NCBI GenBank assembly: GCA_963836195.1
Contig: CAWIIX010000007.1
Location: forward strand, 62,001-126,000
Source: Trebonia sp963836195
Lineage (GTDB): Bacteria; Actinomycetota; Actinomycetes; Streptosporangiales; Streptosporangiaceae
DNA: 64,000 nt
Reading direction: 5' to 3'
Below the pieces are notes generated by a model, which searched no databases, was not told the DNA's origin, and saw only the letters and a list, made by a program, of their open reading frames with translations. The translations under genes and the position numbers were made by a program. This document shows positions 38,467-47,255 of this stretch, piece after piece; position 1 is the first letter of the stretch; every line of letters begins with the position of its first letter.

Positions 38467-39330
38467 ATGCCGTGGTTTCCGGAGTTCGCCAGCGCGGCGC
38501 AGCTCGCGCGCGAGGAGGTTCGCGAGGACGGCCTGGCCGACCCGGTGGCGGAGTTCCTCGCCGCGCTGCGCCAGGGCGACCCCCGGGTCCTGGAGACCAT
38601 CTGGCCGGGCGAGATCGTGATCTACGATCCGCGGGCGGGCGAGGTTCGCGGCCACAAGCAGGTGCGCGAGTTCATCCGCCGCAACCTGTCCTGGCTGGCC
38701 GGCCTGCACGCCCGGGCCGACACGGTCGCCGCTACCCGATCCGCCGGGCGGGCGGTGGTCGAGCTGCTGGCCCGCATGGATCACGGCGGCCGGGAGCTGG
38801 CGTGGCCGGTGGCGGTCGTGGCCGAGCCCGCCGGAGACCGGTCGGTCGTCTTCCGCACCTATTGCAGCCAGTGGCCGGTTGACGAGCAGCGGCATCTCAG
38901 GCGGCCCGTCCTCGGGCCCCTGCTCGGGCCCGGGCAGGTCCGGCCGGGCGATGTCGTCGACCGCTACCTGACCGCGCTGGCGGCCGGCGACGTGGCGGCG
39001 GTGGAACGCACCTTCGGGCCCGGCGGGTACTTCCGCACCCCCTCCGGCCGGCGCTACGCCCGCGGCGGCGCCGATGAGCTCCGCTCGTTCTTCGCCCGTT
39101 GCTTCGGCGCGGGCGGCGGCGTCGAACTGCAGCCATGCGCGGTGACCGACGACGGGGTGCGCTGCGCGGTGGAATATAACTGCGTGCGCTGGGGCATACA
39201 CGACCTGCCGCCGCAGGCGGGGCTCGGCGTCTACGAACGCGGCGCGGACGGGCTGCTCACCGCTGCCCGTGCCTACGACGATGTCCAACCGCCGCCGGAG
39301 TTGTCCGGACGCGGCCGCCTAAGGCACTGA
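38467..39330 (+). CDS. Protein with two SnoaL-like (NTF2-fold) domains
   Basis: A 287-residue protein from ATG 38467, chosen because ggggag lies upstream and the protein then begins MPWFPEFASAAQLAREEVRE. Two NTF2-like units are seen: DPVAEFLAALRQGDPRVLET ... HKQVREFIRRNLSWL and VVDRYLTALAAGDVAAVERT ... GADELRSFFARCFG. This cone fold serves cyclases, isomerases and small-ligand binding proteins. It heads a run of four same-strand genes (VOC, FAD oxidoreductase, SDR). No catalytic residues assigned. Confidence 0.75.
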   Translation: MPWFPEFASAAQLAREEVREDGLADPVAEFLAALRQGDPRVLETIWPGEIVIYDPRAGEVRGHKQVREFIRRNLSWLAGLHARADTVAATRSAGRAVVELLARMDHGGRELAWPVAVVAEPAGDRSVVFRTYCSQWPVDEQRHLRRPVLGPLLGPGQVRPGDVVDRYLTALAAGDVAAVERTFGPGGYFRTPSGRRYARGGADELRSFFARCFGAGGGVELQPCAVTDDGVRCAVEYNCVRWGIHDLPPQAGLGVYERGADGLLTAARAYDDVQPPPELSGRGRLRH

Positions 39331-39380
39331 CCTGGCATGCAGGCATCAAAAGCAGCAAAGCGTCAAAGAGGAGAGCGGAC

Positions 39381-40007
39381 ATGCTGGTGGACATGAAGCT
39401 CGAGGTGGTCGTCATCCCGGTCACCGACGTCGACCGCGCCAAGAACTTCTACGCCGGGCTGGGGTGGCGGCTTGACGCCGACTTCCCGTTCGACAACGGT
39501 TTCCGCGTCGTCCAGTTCACGCCCCCCGGCGCGCCGTGCTCGGTCCAGTTCGGCTCGAACATCACCACCGCCGCGCCCGGCTCGGCCCAGGGCATGTACC
39601 TGGTCGTCTCCGACATCGAGGCTGCCCGCGACGCGCTCGCCGAGCACGGCGCCAAGCCGAGCGAGGTATTCCACCCGGGAGCGCCCGGCGCTCAGTTCCG
39701 GGCCGACGGGGCGGGCCGCGTCAGCGGCCGGGCCGACGACGGCGCCAGCTACGGCTCGTTCGCGACGTTCAGCGACCCCGACGGCAACACCTGGCTGCTG
39801 CAGGAGGTCACCACCCGACTGCCCGGCCGGGTCGACGCGGCCGAGACGTCGTTCGCGTCGCAGGCGGACCTGGCCGCGGCGATGCGGCGCGCGTCGGTCG
39901 CCCACGGCGAGCATGAGAAGCGCATCGGCCACGCCGATGAGAACTGGCCCGACTGGTACGCCGCGTACATGGTGGCCGAGCAGGCCGGGTCGGAGCTGCC
40001 GGCATGA
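39381..40007 (+). CDS. VOC-family protein
   Basis: A 208-residue glyoxalase/bleomycin-resistance fold protein. ATG 39381 has a gaggaga site. Fold signatures: LEVVVIPVTDVDRAKNFYAG at the first strand-helix, FRVVQFTPPGAPCSVQFGS, YLVVSDIEAARDALAEHG and the terminal FSDPDGNTWLLQEV containing a likely metal Glu. About 60 extra C-terminal residues (FASQADLAAAMRRASVAHGE) go beyond a single module. The stop overlaps the next start by four bases (ATGA). Ligand unknown. Confidence 0.85.
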   Translation: MLVDMKLEVVVIPVTDVDRAKNFYAGLGWRLDADFPFDNGFRVVQFTPPGAPCSVQFGSNITTAAPGSAQGMYLVVSDIEAARDALAEHGAKPSEVFHPGAPGAQFRADGAGRVSGRADDGASYGSFATFSDPDGNTWLLQEVTTRLPGRVDAAETSFASQADLAAAMRRASVAHGEHEKRIGHADENWPDWYAAYMVAEQAGSELPA

Positions 40008-41416
40008 GCGGCTACGACTACGACGTGATCGTCTTCGGCGGCGGGGCGCCCGGCGAGCACTGCGCCGCAGCCCTGCAAGCGCGCGGGCTGCACGTCGCCG
40101 TGGTCGAGCGCGAGCTGGTCGGCGGCGAGTGCTCCTACTGGGCCTGCATTCCGTCCAAGTCGCTGCTGCGACCGGGCGAGGCGGTGAACGGAGCCCGCAA
40201 CGCGGCCGCCACCGCCGAGGTCGACGTTGCCGCCGTGCTGGCGTGGCGGGATTTCATGGTCTCGAACTGGTCCGACGCCAGCGCTGCGCAGTGGCTGACC
40301 AGCCGCGGCATCGACGTGCTGCGGGGCAACGGCCGGCTCGCGGGCACCGGCGTGGTCGAGGTCGACGGAGTCCGGCACACCGCCGAGCACGTCATCGTGG
40401 CGACCGGCTCCGAGCCGATCACGCCGCCGATCCCCGGACTGCGCGACCTGGACGGGGTCTGGGGCACCCGCGAGGCGACGAGCATGAAGGCGGTGCCGCG
40501 GCGCCTGCTGGTGCTCGGCGGCGGGTCCGCCGGGGTCGAGATCGCGCAGATCGTCCGGCGTCTGGGCGGCGAGGTGGCGCTGGTCGAGGGCGCCCCTCGG
40601 CTCATTCCGCGCGAGGCCGCGGCGCTGGGCGACGCGCTCGGCGAGGCGCTGCGCAAGGAGGGCATCGAGCTCCACCTGGGGGTGCACGCTACCGCCGCCC
40701 GGCGCGACGGCGACGAGTACGTCCTGCAGCTCGACGACGGCAAGGAGCTGCGCGGCGACCGGCTGCTTGTCTCGACCGGCCGCCGGCCGCGGGTCGAGGG
40801 GATCGGGCTGGAGACGGTCGGCGTCGCGATCGACCAGAAGAAGGGGATCGCGGTCGACGATCACCTGCGGGCGGGCGAGCGGCTGTGGGCGATCGGCGAC
40901 GTGAACGGCATCTGGCCGCTGACCCACGTCGGCGAGTACGAGGGGGACGTCGTCGCGGCGAACATCGCGGGCGAGGACCGTCCGACCAACTACGAGGCGG
41001 TGCCGCGCGTCACCTACACCGATCCGCAGGCCGCAGCCGTGGGCGCGCTCGAAGCGCAGTACAGCGGGACCGCGCAGCTGTCGGAGGTGCCGAAGACCGC
41101 GACCTACACCCACGCCTACGCCGACTCCAACGGTTTCCTGACCCTGCTCAGCGACGGCGAGCGGCTTACTGGCGCCTATGGGCTCGGCCCGGAGGCGGGC
41201 GAGTGGATGCAGCAGGCGACGCTGGCCATCCGCGCCCGCGTCCCGGTTGCGGTGCTGAACGACACCATCCAGCCCTTCCCGAGCTTCTCCGGGATCTACA
41301 GCGCGGCCATGCAGTGCCTGATCATGAACATCATGGACATGCCCCAGCCGAGGACGCCGATGGACGCCCAGATGGCGGATAAGCACAAGGCGGTCAAGGA
41401 CCAGGCGGCCACGTGA
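40004..41416 (+). CDS. Class I pyridine nucleotide-disulfide oxidoreductase
   Basis: A 470-residue FAD/NAD(P) enzyme related to mercuric reductase and dihydrolipoamide dehydrogenase. The FAD motif DVIVFGGGAPGEHCAAALQA opens the protein. The redox-active cysteines are in GGECSYWACIPSKSLLRPGE (C-x4-C, the YW insert differing from the common CxxxxC of lipoamide dehydrogenase by sequence only). The NAD(P) motif is LLVLGGGSAGVEIAQIV. The usual C-terminal His-Glu pair is not evident: the dimer domain ends FPSFSGIYSAAMQCLIMN. Translation is coupled to both neighbours. Substrate unknown. Confidence 0.85.
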   Translation: MSGYDYDVIVFGGGAPGEHCAAALQARGLHVAVVERELVGGECSYWACIPSKSLLRPGEAVNGARNAAATAEVDVAAVLAWRDFMVSNWSDASAAQWLTSRGIDVLRGNGRLAGTGVVEVDGVRHTAEHVIVATGSEPITPPIPGLRDLDGVWGTREATSMKAVPRRLLVLGGGSAGVEIAQIVRRLGGEVALVEGAPRLIPREAAALGDALGEALRKEGIELHLGVHATAARRDGDEYVLQLDDGKELRGDRLLVSTGRRPRVEGIGLETVGVAIDQKKGIAVDDHLRAGERLWAIGDVNGIWPLTHVGEYEGDVVAANIAGEDRPTNYEAVPRVTYTDPQAAAVGALEAQYSGTAQLSEVPKTATYTHAYADSNGFLTLLSDGERLTGAYGLGPEAGEWMQQATLAIRARVPVAVLNDTIQPFPSFSGIYSAAMQCLIMNIMDMPQPRTPMDAQMADKHKAVKDQAAT

Positions 41417-42147
41417 CCGCGGGCCGGGAACCGGAGCTGGCCGGGCAGACCGTCGCCCTGATCGGCGGCAGCTCGGGGATCGGGCTGGAGACGGCCCGGC
41501 GGGCGATGGCCGAGGGCGCCGACGCCATCCTCATCGGCCGCAATCAAGGCCGGCTCGACCGGGCCGCGCAGGAACTGGGCGCGAGCCGGACGGCCGCCTT
41601 CGACGCGACCGACGAGGCTGCCCTGGCGGCGTTCTTCCGCGAGTTGCCCGCCCCCATCGACCATGTGATGGTCACCGGCGGCGGCCCCAGCTACAGCCCG
41701 GTCCTGGAGATGGACTCGGCGCAGGTCCGCCAGTCCCTCACCGATCACGCGACGCTGATGGTCAGCGTGGCCAGGAACGCCGTCGGCAAGGTCCGGCCGG
41801 GCGGGACGCTGGTGTTCATGGGCGCCGCAGGCGAACGGGTCGCCCCCGGCATCGGGGCCTTCGCTCCCGCCGCGGCCGCGCTGCCCCCGCTCACGGCGAC
41901 CCTTGCCCTCGAGGTCGCGCCGATCCGGGTCAACCTCATCGCGGCCGGCTTCGTCGACACCCCGCTGTCAGCGAAGCTGCTCGGGGCCGACCTCGACAAG
42001 CGCCGCGCCGAGCTGCGGTCGACGCTCCCGATCGGCCGCGTCGTCGGCGCGGCCGACATCGCCGCGCTCGCCGTTCACCTGATGACCAACACCGCCATCA
42101 CCGGGGCGACCTACGACATCGACGGCGGTCAGCAGTACGTTTCCTAG
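41413..42147 (+). CDS. SDR-family protein without the YxxxK motif
   Basis: A 244-residue Rossmann protein of the short-chain dehydrogenase family. The cofactor motif ALIGGSSGIGLETARRAMAE and the NAAG-equivalent MVTGGGPSY are present. At the catalytic site, where YxxxK is expected, the sequence is GIGAFAPAAAALPPLTATLA: Phe replaces Tyr and Ala replaces Lys. The C-terminus is canonical (VRVN-like PIRVNLIAAGFVDTP and ATYDIDGGQQYVS). So it may bind NAD(P) but lack standard dehydrogenase chemistry. Its stop overlaps that of the convergent dapC gene within ctag. Confidence 0.88.
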   Translation: MTAGREPELAGQTVALIGGSSGIGLETARRAMAEGADAILIGRNQGRLDRAAQELGASRTAAFDATDEAALAAFFRELPAPIDHVMVTGGGPSYSPVLEMDSAQVRQSLTDHATLMVSVARNAVGKVRPGGTLVFMGAAGERVAPGIGAFAPAAAALPPLTATLALEVAPIRVNLIAAGFVDTPLSAKLLGADLDKRRAELRSTLPIGRVVGAADIAALAVHLMTNTAITGATYDIDGGQQYVS

Positions 42148-43250
42148 CGAGCGGGCAGCCGTTGCAGCCGTTCGCCGGCGGTCGCGACGCGCTCGTCGGT
42201 CGCCGTGAGCGCGACCCTGATGTGCGATTTCCCGGCCGGCCCGTACATCGACCCGGGCCCGACGAGGATGCCGCACTCGGCCGCGAGCAGTTCGCACGCC
42301 GCCCAGCAGTCAAGCCCCGGCCTGGTCGCCCACAGGTAGAGCCCGGCCTGCGAGTGGTCGATGCGGAACCCGGCCGCGGTCAGCCCGGCCGCCAGCACCG
42401 AACGCCGGGCCGCGTAGCGGGCCTTCTGCTCGGCCGCGTGGGCGTCGTCGGCCAGCGCGACCGTCATCGCCGCCTGCACCGGGGCGGGCATGATCAGCCC
42501 GGCCTGCCGGCAGACGAGCAGCAGCTGGTTCATCAGCGCGGGGTCGCCGGTCACGAACCCGGCCCGGTAGCCCGCCAGGTTGGACCGCTTGGAGAGCGAG
42601 AACACGGCCAGCACGCCGTCATGCGAGCCCCCGCTGACCGAGGGGTGCAGCACCGATACCGGCGTGGCCGTCCAGCCGAGCTCGATGTAGCACTCGTCGG
42701 AGGCGAGCACGCAGTCGCGGGCGCGCGACCACTCGACCGCCTCGCGCAGGGCGGACGCGGGCAGTACCCGCCCGGTCGGGTTCGACGGCGAGTTCACCCA
42801 GCGCAGCCGCGGCGATGGCGGCGCGTCCGACAGCGCGTCCGCCGCCACCGAGGAGGCGCCCGCCAACCGGGCGCCGATGTCGTAGGTCGGATAGGCCAGC
42901 GACGGGTAGATCACCGTGTCGGCCGGGCCCAGGCCGAGCATGATCGGCAGCCAGGCGATGAACTCCTTGGTCCCGATCACCGGCAGCACCGTATCCGGGT
43001 CGACCTGCACGCCCTGGGAGCGGCCGAGCCACCCGGCGGCCGCCGAACGCAGCCCGGGGGTGCCCGCGGTCAGCGGGTACCCGGGCGCGTTGGCGGCCGC
43101 GATGAGCGCGTCCTGGATGACCGCGGGGACCGGGTCAACCGGCGTGCCCACGGACAGGTCAACCGCCCCGCCAGGGAAGGCCCTAGCCTTCTCCGCGATC
43201 GGGTCGAGCTCGTCCCAGGGGTATTCGGGGAGCCGTGATGCCAGCGTCAC
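42144..43250 (-). CDS. dapC: Succinyldiaminopimelate transaminase
   Basis: A 368-residue PLP class I/II aminotransferase that makes N-succinyl-LL-2-amino-6-oxopimelate interconvert with its diamino form in lysine/DAP synthesis. Features: VDLSVGTPVDPVPAVIQDAL, YPLTAGTPGLRSAAAGW, WVNSPSNPTGRVLPAS, and the PLP lysine in AVFSLSKRSNLAGYRAGF. The GTG start at 43250 overlaps the fdxA stop (GTGA), a coupling conserved in actinobacteria. dapD lies 1.4 kb away on the other strand. Confidence 0.93.
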   Translation of the reverse strand: MTLASRLPEYPWDELDPIAEKARAFPGGAVDLSVGTPVDPVPAVIQDALIAAANAPGYPLTAGTPGLRSAAAGWLGRSQGVQVDPDTVLPVIGTKEFIAWLPIMLGLGPADTVIYPSLAYPTYDIGARLAGASSVAADALSDAPPSPRLRWVNSPSNPTGRVLPASALREAVEWSRARDCVLASDECYIELGWTATPVSVLHPSVSGGSHDGVLAVFSLSKRSNLAGYRAGFVTGDPALMNQLLLVCRQAGLIMPAPVQAAMTVALADDAHAAEQKARYAARRSVLAAGLTAAGFRIDHSQAGLYLWATRPGLDCWAACELLAAECGILVGPGSMYGPAGKSHIRVALTATDERVATAGERLQRLPAR

Positions 43251-43573
43251 TCGGCCGCGGCCTGCGGCGGCAGCGCCGCCACCGTGGGATAGTCCTTCCC
43301 GATCTTCCCGACCTTGGACGCGCCGCCCGGTGAGCCGAGCTCCTGGAAGAAGTCGACGTTGACCTTGTAGTAGTCCTTCCACTGCTCGGGGACGTCGTCC
43401 TCGTAGTAGATGGCCTCAACCGGGCACACGGGTTCGCACGCGCCGCAGTCGACGCACTCGTCCGGGTGGATGTAGAGCATGCGCTCGCCCTCGTAGATGC
43501 AGTCCACGGGGCACTCTTCGATGCATGCCTTGTCGAGCACATCAACGCATGGCTGCGTGATGATGTAGGTCAC
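43247..43573 (-). CDS. fdxA: Seven-iron ferredoxin
   Basis: A 108-residue ferredoxin with 3Fe-4S and 4Fe-4S clusters. N-terminal cysteines are in PCVDVLDKACIEECPVDC and the second set in DECVDCGACEPVCPVEAIYY. Sequence and length match the actinobacterial FdxA/FdxC type that carries electrons to P450s or other oxidoreductases. A ribosome site (gaggag region aaagaggagctcccgtg) precedes the ATG. It is translationally coupled to dapC. Confidence 0.96.
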   Translation of the reverse strand: MTYIITQPCVDVLDKACIEECPVDCIYEGERMLYIHPDECVDCGACEPVCPVEAIYYEDDVPEQWKDYYKVNVDFFQELGSPGGASKVGKIGKDYPTVAALPPQAAAE

Positions 43574-43636
43574 GGGAGCTCCTCTTTAACGTTCATAACC
43601 CACTTGAACTACCCAACAGTATGGTGGTTGGCCCTG

Positions 43637-44569
43637 CTAGCTGGCGACAATACGCCCCGGTGACGGACCGGGGTCTGCCTGCCAGCTCGTTTCGCTCAAT
43701 CCTGCCGTCCACTGGTACCCACCGTAGCTGACCTGCGTGATGCCGTAGGAGCTGGCATTGGCGACGAGCCAGTCGGCGGCCGTCCAGCCGTCCCCGCGGG
43801 CGGCGGAGATCACAACCGAGCCGCCCGAACTGGCCTCCCGGACCGAGGTCACCGCCCCGTCCGCGCTCGGCCGGCCGAACGCGTCGGCGAATCCGTTGAG
43901 GGCGCCGCGCAGGTTCAGCTTGGCCGAGACGCCGTTGCTGGCCGCCTGCGAGGCCGGGTCGTACCAGCAGGTGATCGCGTGCGGGGCGACGGTCATGTCG
44001 GCCGCGAGGGCGGCGCCGGACTGGGCGTACTGCTCGTACGCGGAGCCGTCCGCGCTCCGCTGCACGTCCTGGGCGGCCACGTCGATCGGCAGCTTCGCGT
44101 AGCCGGGGATCTTGACCAGCGCCTCGAAGAACACGCCCGAAGCGTAGGCCGGATCCTCGAGTTCGGCCGTGGACCCCCACCCTTCCGAGGGCCGCTGCTG
44201 GAAGATGCCGACCGAGTCCCGGTCGCCGTAGGGGAGGTTCTCCAGCTTGGATTCCTGCCACGCGGTGGCGTAGGCGACGGTCAGCGCCTCGCGGGGGAGC
44301 CGGTCGCGGGCGGCGACGCCGGCGATGGTGGCCGCGTCGGTCGTCTGGCCGAAGTCGAGGCCGATCGCGTTCACGCCGGTCCCGGCCTGGCAGCCGGGGA
44401 CGGTCAGCAGCCGCTGGACGTACCGCCCGTAGGCCTGGTAGGCGGCGTAGGCGCCCACTGCTAGCACCGCCAGCACCACGAGGATCACGCCCAGCACGAT
44501 CAGCGGGCGGCGCCACGAGGGACGTTGATAGCTGTACGACGCGGTGCGCCCCGAGGAGGTCGTCCGCAC
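43637..44569 (-). CDS. Membrane-anchored protein with lysozyme-like pattern
   Basis: A 310-residue protein with a cytoplasmic N-terminus, one membrane span at about 24-46 (LIVLGVILVVLAVLAVGAY) and an extracytoplasmic remainder. The segments ATAWQESKLENL and DSVGIFQQRPSEGWG resemble the Glu-Ser and GIFQ motifs of lytic transglycosylases, so a lysozyme-like fold is possible; this is inference. The C-terminal part contains CWYDPASQAASNGVSAKLN and ends with a Trp-rich strand region. It is divergent from dapD, in a cell-wall precursor neighbourhood. Confidence 0.7.
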   Translation of the reverse strand: MRTTSSGRTASYSYQRPSWRRPLIVLGVILVVLAVLAVGAYAAYQAYGRYVQRLLTVPGCQAGTGVNAIGLDFGQTTDAATIAGVAARDRLPREALTVAYATAWQESKLENLPYGDRDSVGIFQQRPSEGWGSTAELEDPAYASGVFFEALVKIPGYAKLPIDVAAQDVQRSADGSAYEQYAQSGAALAADMTVAPHAITCWYDPASQAASNGVSAKLNLRGALNGFADAFGRPSADGAVTSVREASSGGSVVISAARGDGWTAADWLVANASSYGITQVSYGGYQWTAGLSETSWQADPGPSPGRIVAS

Positions 44570-44650
44570 GGTGTCAAACTACCCGGCTTTGGCCGGGCAG
44601 GTGGGAAGTACCGCCGTGCCCGGGCGCCGCAGCCGATAGGCTCGCTCGCC

Positions 44651-45484
44651 ATGAGTGAGCCAAGGTCTCCGCTTGCGCCGGCCATCGACGACCTGTGGGA
44701 GCGGCGGTCCGAGCTCAGCCCGGCCGACTCCGCCGCCCGGGCCGAGGTCGTGGCGGCGGTGGACGAGCTCGACGCGGGCAAGGCCCGCGTCGCCTTCGTC
44801 GACCCGCAGACCGGCGACGTGGTGGTCGACGAGCGAGCCAAGCGCGCGATCCTGCTCGCCTTCCGGCTCCTGCCGATGGTGCAGTCGCAGGTCGGCGACT
44901 TCCGCCACCACGACCGGGTGCCGCTGAAGACCCGGCTCGACGGTGTGCGGGTGGTGCCGGGCGCGATCGCCCGCTGGGGCGCCTACATCGCTCCGGGCTC
45001 GGTCCTGATGCCATCGTTCGTCAACGTCGGCGCTTACGTGGACGAGGGCACGATGGTGGACACCTGGGCCACGGTCGGGTCCTGCGCCCAGATCGGGAAG
45101 AACGTCCACCTCTCGGGCGGGGTGGGGATCGGCGGCGTGCTTGAGCCGCCGAACGCGGTCCCCGTGGTCGTCGAGGACGAGTGCATGATCGGCTCCCGGT
45201 CGATGGTCGTGGACGGGGCCCGGGTGCGCGAGGGCGCCGTGCTCGGGGCCGGCTCGATCCTGACCAGGACCACCCACGTGATCGACGTCGAGACCGGCCA
45301 TGAGCTCACCCCGGGGGAGGCGCCGGCCTGGTCGGTCTGCGTCGGCGGCACCCGGATGCGCACGTTCGCCGGGGGCGAGTTCGGCCTGCCGTGCCTGCTC
45401 ATGCTCCGCCGGCTGCCGGCCGGCCGCAGGCACGACAAGGCCGAGCTGAACGCGATCCTGCGCGACCACGGCGTCAACGGCTGA
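44651..45484 (+). CDS. dapD: Tetrahydrodipicolinate N-succinyltransferase
   Basis: A 277-residue left-handed beta-helix transferase of the actinobacterial DapD type, which succinylates tetrahydrodipicolinate in lysine/DAP synthesis. ATG 44651 begins MSEPRSPLAPAIDDLWERRS. Hexapeptide-repeat core: RWGAYIAPGSVLMPSFVNVG, DTWATVGSCAQIGKNVHLSG, GIGGVLEPPNAVPVVVEDEC, and the Gly-rich GGVGIGGVLEPP loop near the active site. dapE, often next to it, is not here. Confidence 0.94.
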   Translation: MSEPRSPLAPAIDDLWERRSELSPADSAARAEVVAAVDELDAGKARVAFVDPQTGDVVVDERAKRAILLAFRLLPMVQSQVGDFRHHDRVPLKTRLDGVRVVPGAIARWGAYIAPGSVLMPSFVNVGAYVDEGTMVDTWATVGSCAQIGKNVHLSGGVGIGGVLEPPNAVPVVVEDECMIGSRSMVVDGARVREGAVLGAGSILTRTTHVIDVETGHELTPGEAPAWSVCVGGTRMRTFAGGEFGLPCLLMLRRLPAGRRHDKAELNAILRDHGVNG

Positions 45485-45563
45485 TCGTTCTCCGGCCGTT
45501 TCCCGTCAGTACGGCGTGTTTCCGCCAGAGCACCGACAGTTGGTGGCTACCGTGGGTAGGACT

Positions 45564-46316
45564 ATGGGCGGAAGTAACGCGCGAAGGGTCCGACGCCAGG
45601 GGCCCGTGACGCTGCGCGACAAGCAGATTCCGGCGACCACAACCGACCAGCGGCTGCTCGACCGCCGCGGCCCGTCCGACTGGGTGCACGCGGACCCGTG
45701 GCGGGTGATGCGCATCCAGGCGGAGTTCGTCGAGGGATTCGGCCTGCTGGCCGAGCTCGGCATGGCCGTGTCCGTCTTCGGGTCGGCGCGGACGAAACGG
45801 GACACGCCCGAGTACCGGCTGGCCGACGACATCGCCTCCGGGCTGGTCAAGGCCGGCTATGCGGTGATCACCGGCGGCGGTCCCGGGATCATGGAGGCGG
45901 CCAACAAGGGCGCCGCCGAGGCGGGCGGCGTCTCGGTCGGGCTCGGCATCGAGCTGCCACTGGAGTCCGGCCTCAACGACTACGTGAACGTCGGGGTGGA
46001 GTTCCGCTACTTCTTCGTCCGCAAGACCGTCTTCGTCAAGTACTCGCAGGCGTTCGTGGTCCTCCCGGGCGGCTTCGGCACGATGGACGAGCTGTTCGAG
46101 GCGCTGACCCTGCTCGCCACCGGGAAGATCACCAAGTTCCCGATCGTCCTCGTCGGCAGCGCCTACTGGAACGGCCTGCTCGGCTGGATGAAGGAGACGA
46201 TGCTGGCCGAGGGCAACATCGGGCCCGAGGAGCTGGAGCTGTTCCAGGTCGCCGACGACCCGGCCGAGGTCCTCAAGATCATCGTGACCGCGCACGCCGG
46301 AATGTCGCGCGAATAG
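45564..46316 (+). CDS. LOG-family (TIGR00730) protein
   Basis: About 250 residues from ATG 45564 (MGGSNARRVRRQGPVTLRD); an in-frame upstream start at 45516 exists. The family's nucleotide-binding motifs are VITGGGPGIMEAANKGAAEA and VVLPGGFGTMDELFEALTLL. Relatives cleave the N-glycosidic bond of nucleoside monophosphates (cytokinin activation or nucleotide turnover). The dapD-LOG-tag neighbourhood resembles the mycobacterial one. Its last 81 bases are repeated, with 7 differences, 1.8 kb downstream at 48018-48098, marking the edge of a decayed island. Confidence 0.9.
   Translation: MGGSNARRVRRQGPVTLRDKQIPATTTDQRLLDRRGPSDWVHADPWRVMRIQAEFVEGFGLLAELGMAVSVFGSARTKRDTPEYRLADDIASGLVKAGYAVITGGGPGIMEAANKGAAEAGGVSVGLGIELPLESGLNDYVNVGVEFRYFFVRKTVFVKYSQAFVVLPGGFGTMDELFEALTLLATGKITKFPIVLVGSAYWNGLLGWMKETMLAEGNIGPEELELFQVADDPAEVLKIIVTAHAGMSRE
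46236..46316 (+). repeat. Left flank repeat of the LOG-site island (att-like)
   Basis: The final 27 codons of the LOG gene. The paired copy at 48018-48098 matches at 74 of 81 positions, in the same orientation and ending in the same stop. This is the signature expected when an element integrates in the 3' end of a gene and carries a replacement end. Confidence 0.85.
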
Positions 46317-46507
46317 GCCGAACGCCGGGGTGCTCGGCAGATGACTGTGCGTGCGGGTTCTCTCACATAGCTAGCAAATGCACCGAAAATGCTAGCAAGA
46401 GGCCGTAGCGGTGGACGTGTGGAGTGCCGTGGAAGGCAGTGCCGGCATGTCGGTGATACTCAGACGAGATCGTGATCGCCGTCTTCACCGGGGTTGACGG
46501 GCCTTGA
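46317..46507. other. Non-coding start of the island
   Basis: No gene seen. Two direct copies of gctagcaa lie at about 46370 and 46391. A short frame ending with VFTGVDGP (about 46460-46507) may belong to the toxin remnant that follows, interrupted by a stop. Confidence 0.4.
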
Positions 46508-46669
46508 CTGGCACCGGACGGGAAAACGCCGCCTCCAGGCTGTAGCGACATCGAGGCTGCGTGGACCGATGCGGGTGCCGGAGTAGATGCTAGTAATGGG
46601 GAGTTTGCGGTATTCGATGAGACGTACCCGGACTCGGGTGTCTATCGGCGCGGGAAAATTCTCGGGTAA
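46508..46669 (+). pseudogene. Probable toxin C-terminal fragment
   Basis: A 54-codon open segment with real protein character but no start: PPPGCSDIEAAWTDAGAG, then EFAVFDETYPDSGVYRRGKI and a TAA at 46667. It ends 21 bases before the HEAT-repeat gene on the same strand. In polymorphic toxin loci the immunity gene follows the toxin C-terminal domain directly, so I read this as the tail of such a toxin. The upstream part is interrupted by at least one in-frame stop at 46505. Confidence 0.5.
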
Positions 46670-46690
46670 ACTGACACGTGAGGAGAAAAT

Positions 46691-47041
46691 TTGAGATATG
46701 AGAAGCCGGAGCCTATCGGGCGAAAGGAGGCTCTAGATGCGATCGCATCAGGCAACCCTGAATTTGTGTGCGATGCTATTATCAGGCTGGCCTTGAATGA
46801 CCCTGACGGCCATTGGGTTGAAGAAGTTGCTCTAGCCCTTATAGAAAATAAAGATTCCAATGTGCGCGCTGTTGCAGCAACGGCCTTGGGGCATGTGGCG
46901 AGGATTCATGGTGAGATTACCAAAATTCTTGTTGTCCCTGCCCTAAAGCGGTTGTTGAAAGATCCCAAAACCGCCGGGCGCGCGGAGGACGCGCTATCTG
47001 ATATAGCTATCTTCGTTCCTGGAGCTGACGTCGATACTTAA
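46691..47041 (+). CDS. HEAT-repeat protein, putative immunity protein
   Basis: A 116-residue protein starting at TTG 46691, with aggaga just upstream. Two or three HEAT-like helical pairs are seen: FVCDAIIRLALNDPDGHW, EEVALALIENKDSNVRAVAA, and LGHVARIHGEITKILVVPAL with DPKTAGRAEDALSDIAIF. Base composition is clearly AT-richer than the neighbours, a sign of transfer. HEAT-type helical proteins serve as immunity proteins in several polymorphic toxin systems; placement right after a toxin-like tail supports that role, but it is inference. Confidence 0.75.
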   Translation: MRYEKPEPIGRKEALDAIASGNPEFVCDAIIRLALNDPDGHWVEEVALALIENKDSNVRAVAATALGHVARIHGEITKILVVPALKRLLKDPKTAGRAEDALSDIAIFVPGADVDT

Positions 47042-47255
47042 ATTCCGTGTTCTCGGGTTCCGGTGATGAGGGAAGCGATCCGCGAGAGGAAATGTACGCC
47101 CCTTTTATCGTGGGGACTATCCCAAAGCGAGAAACCTGGCACAAGACGTATGGCTGCGCCCAGCTGGCGCGGGCGCCAGGCAAGGCGCATTGCAGCTGGG
47201 GCGCGGTCACGTCGCCCGGGATGAGTAAGTTCACCCAACCAGGCCGGATGGCGGC

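Noticed and set aside
46317..46507. tRNA attachment site next to the island
   Set aside because: No cloverleaf or T-loop-like sequence was found. The duplication covers the LOG gene end instead.
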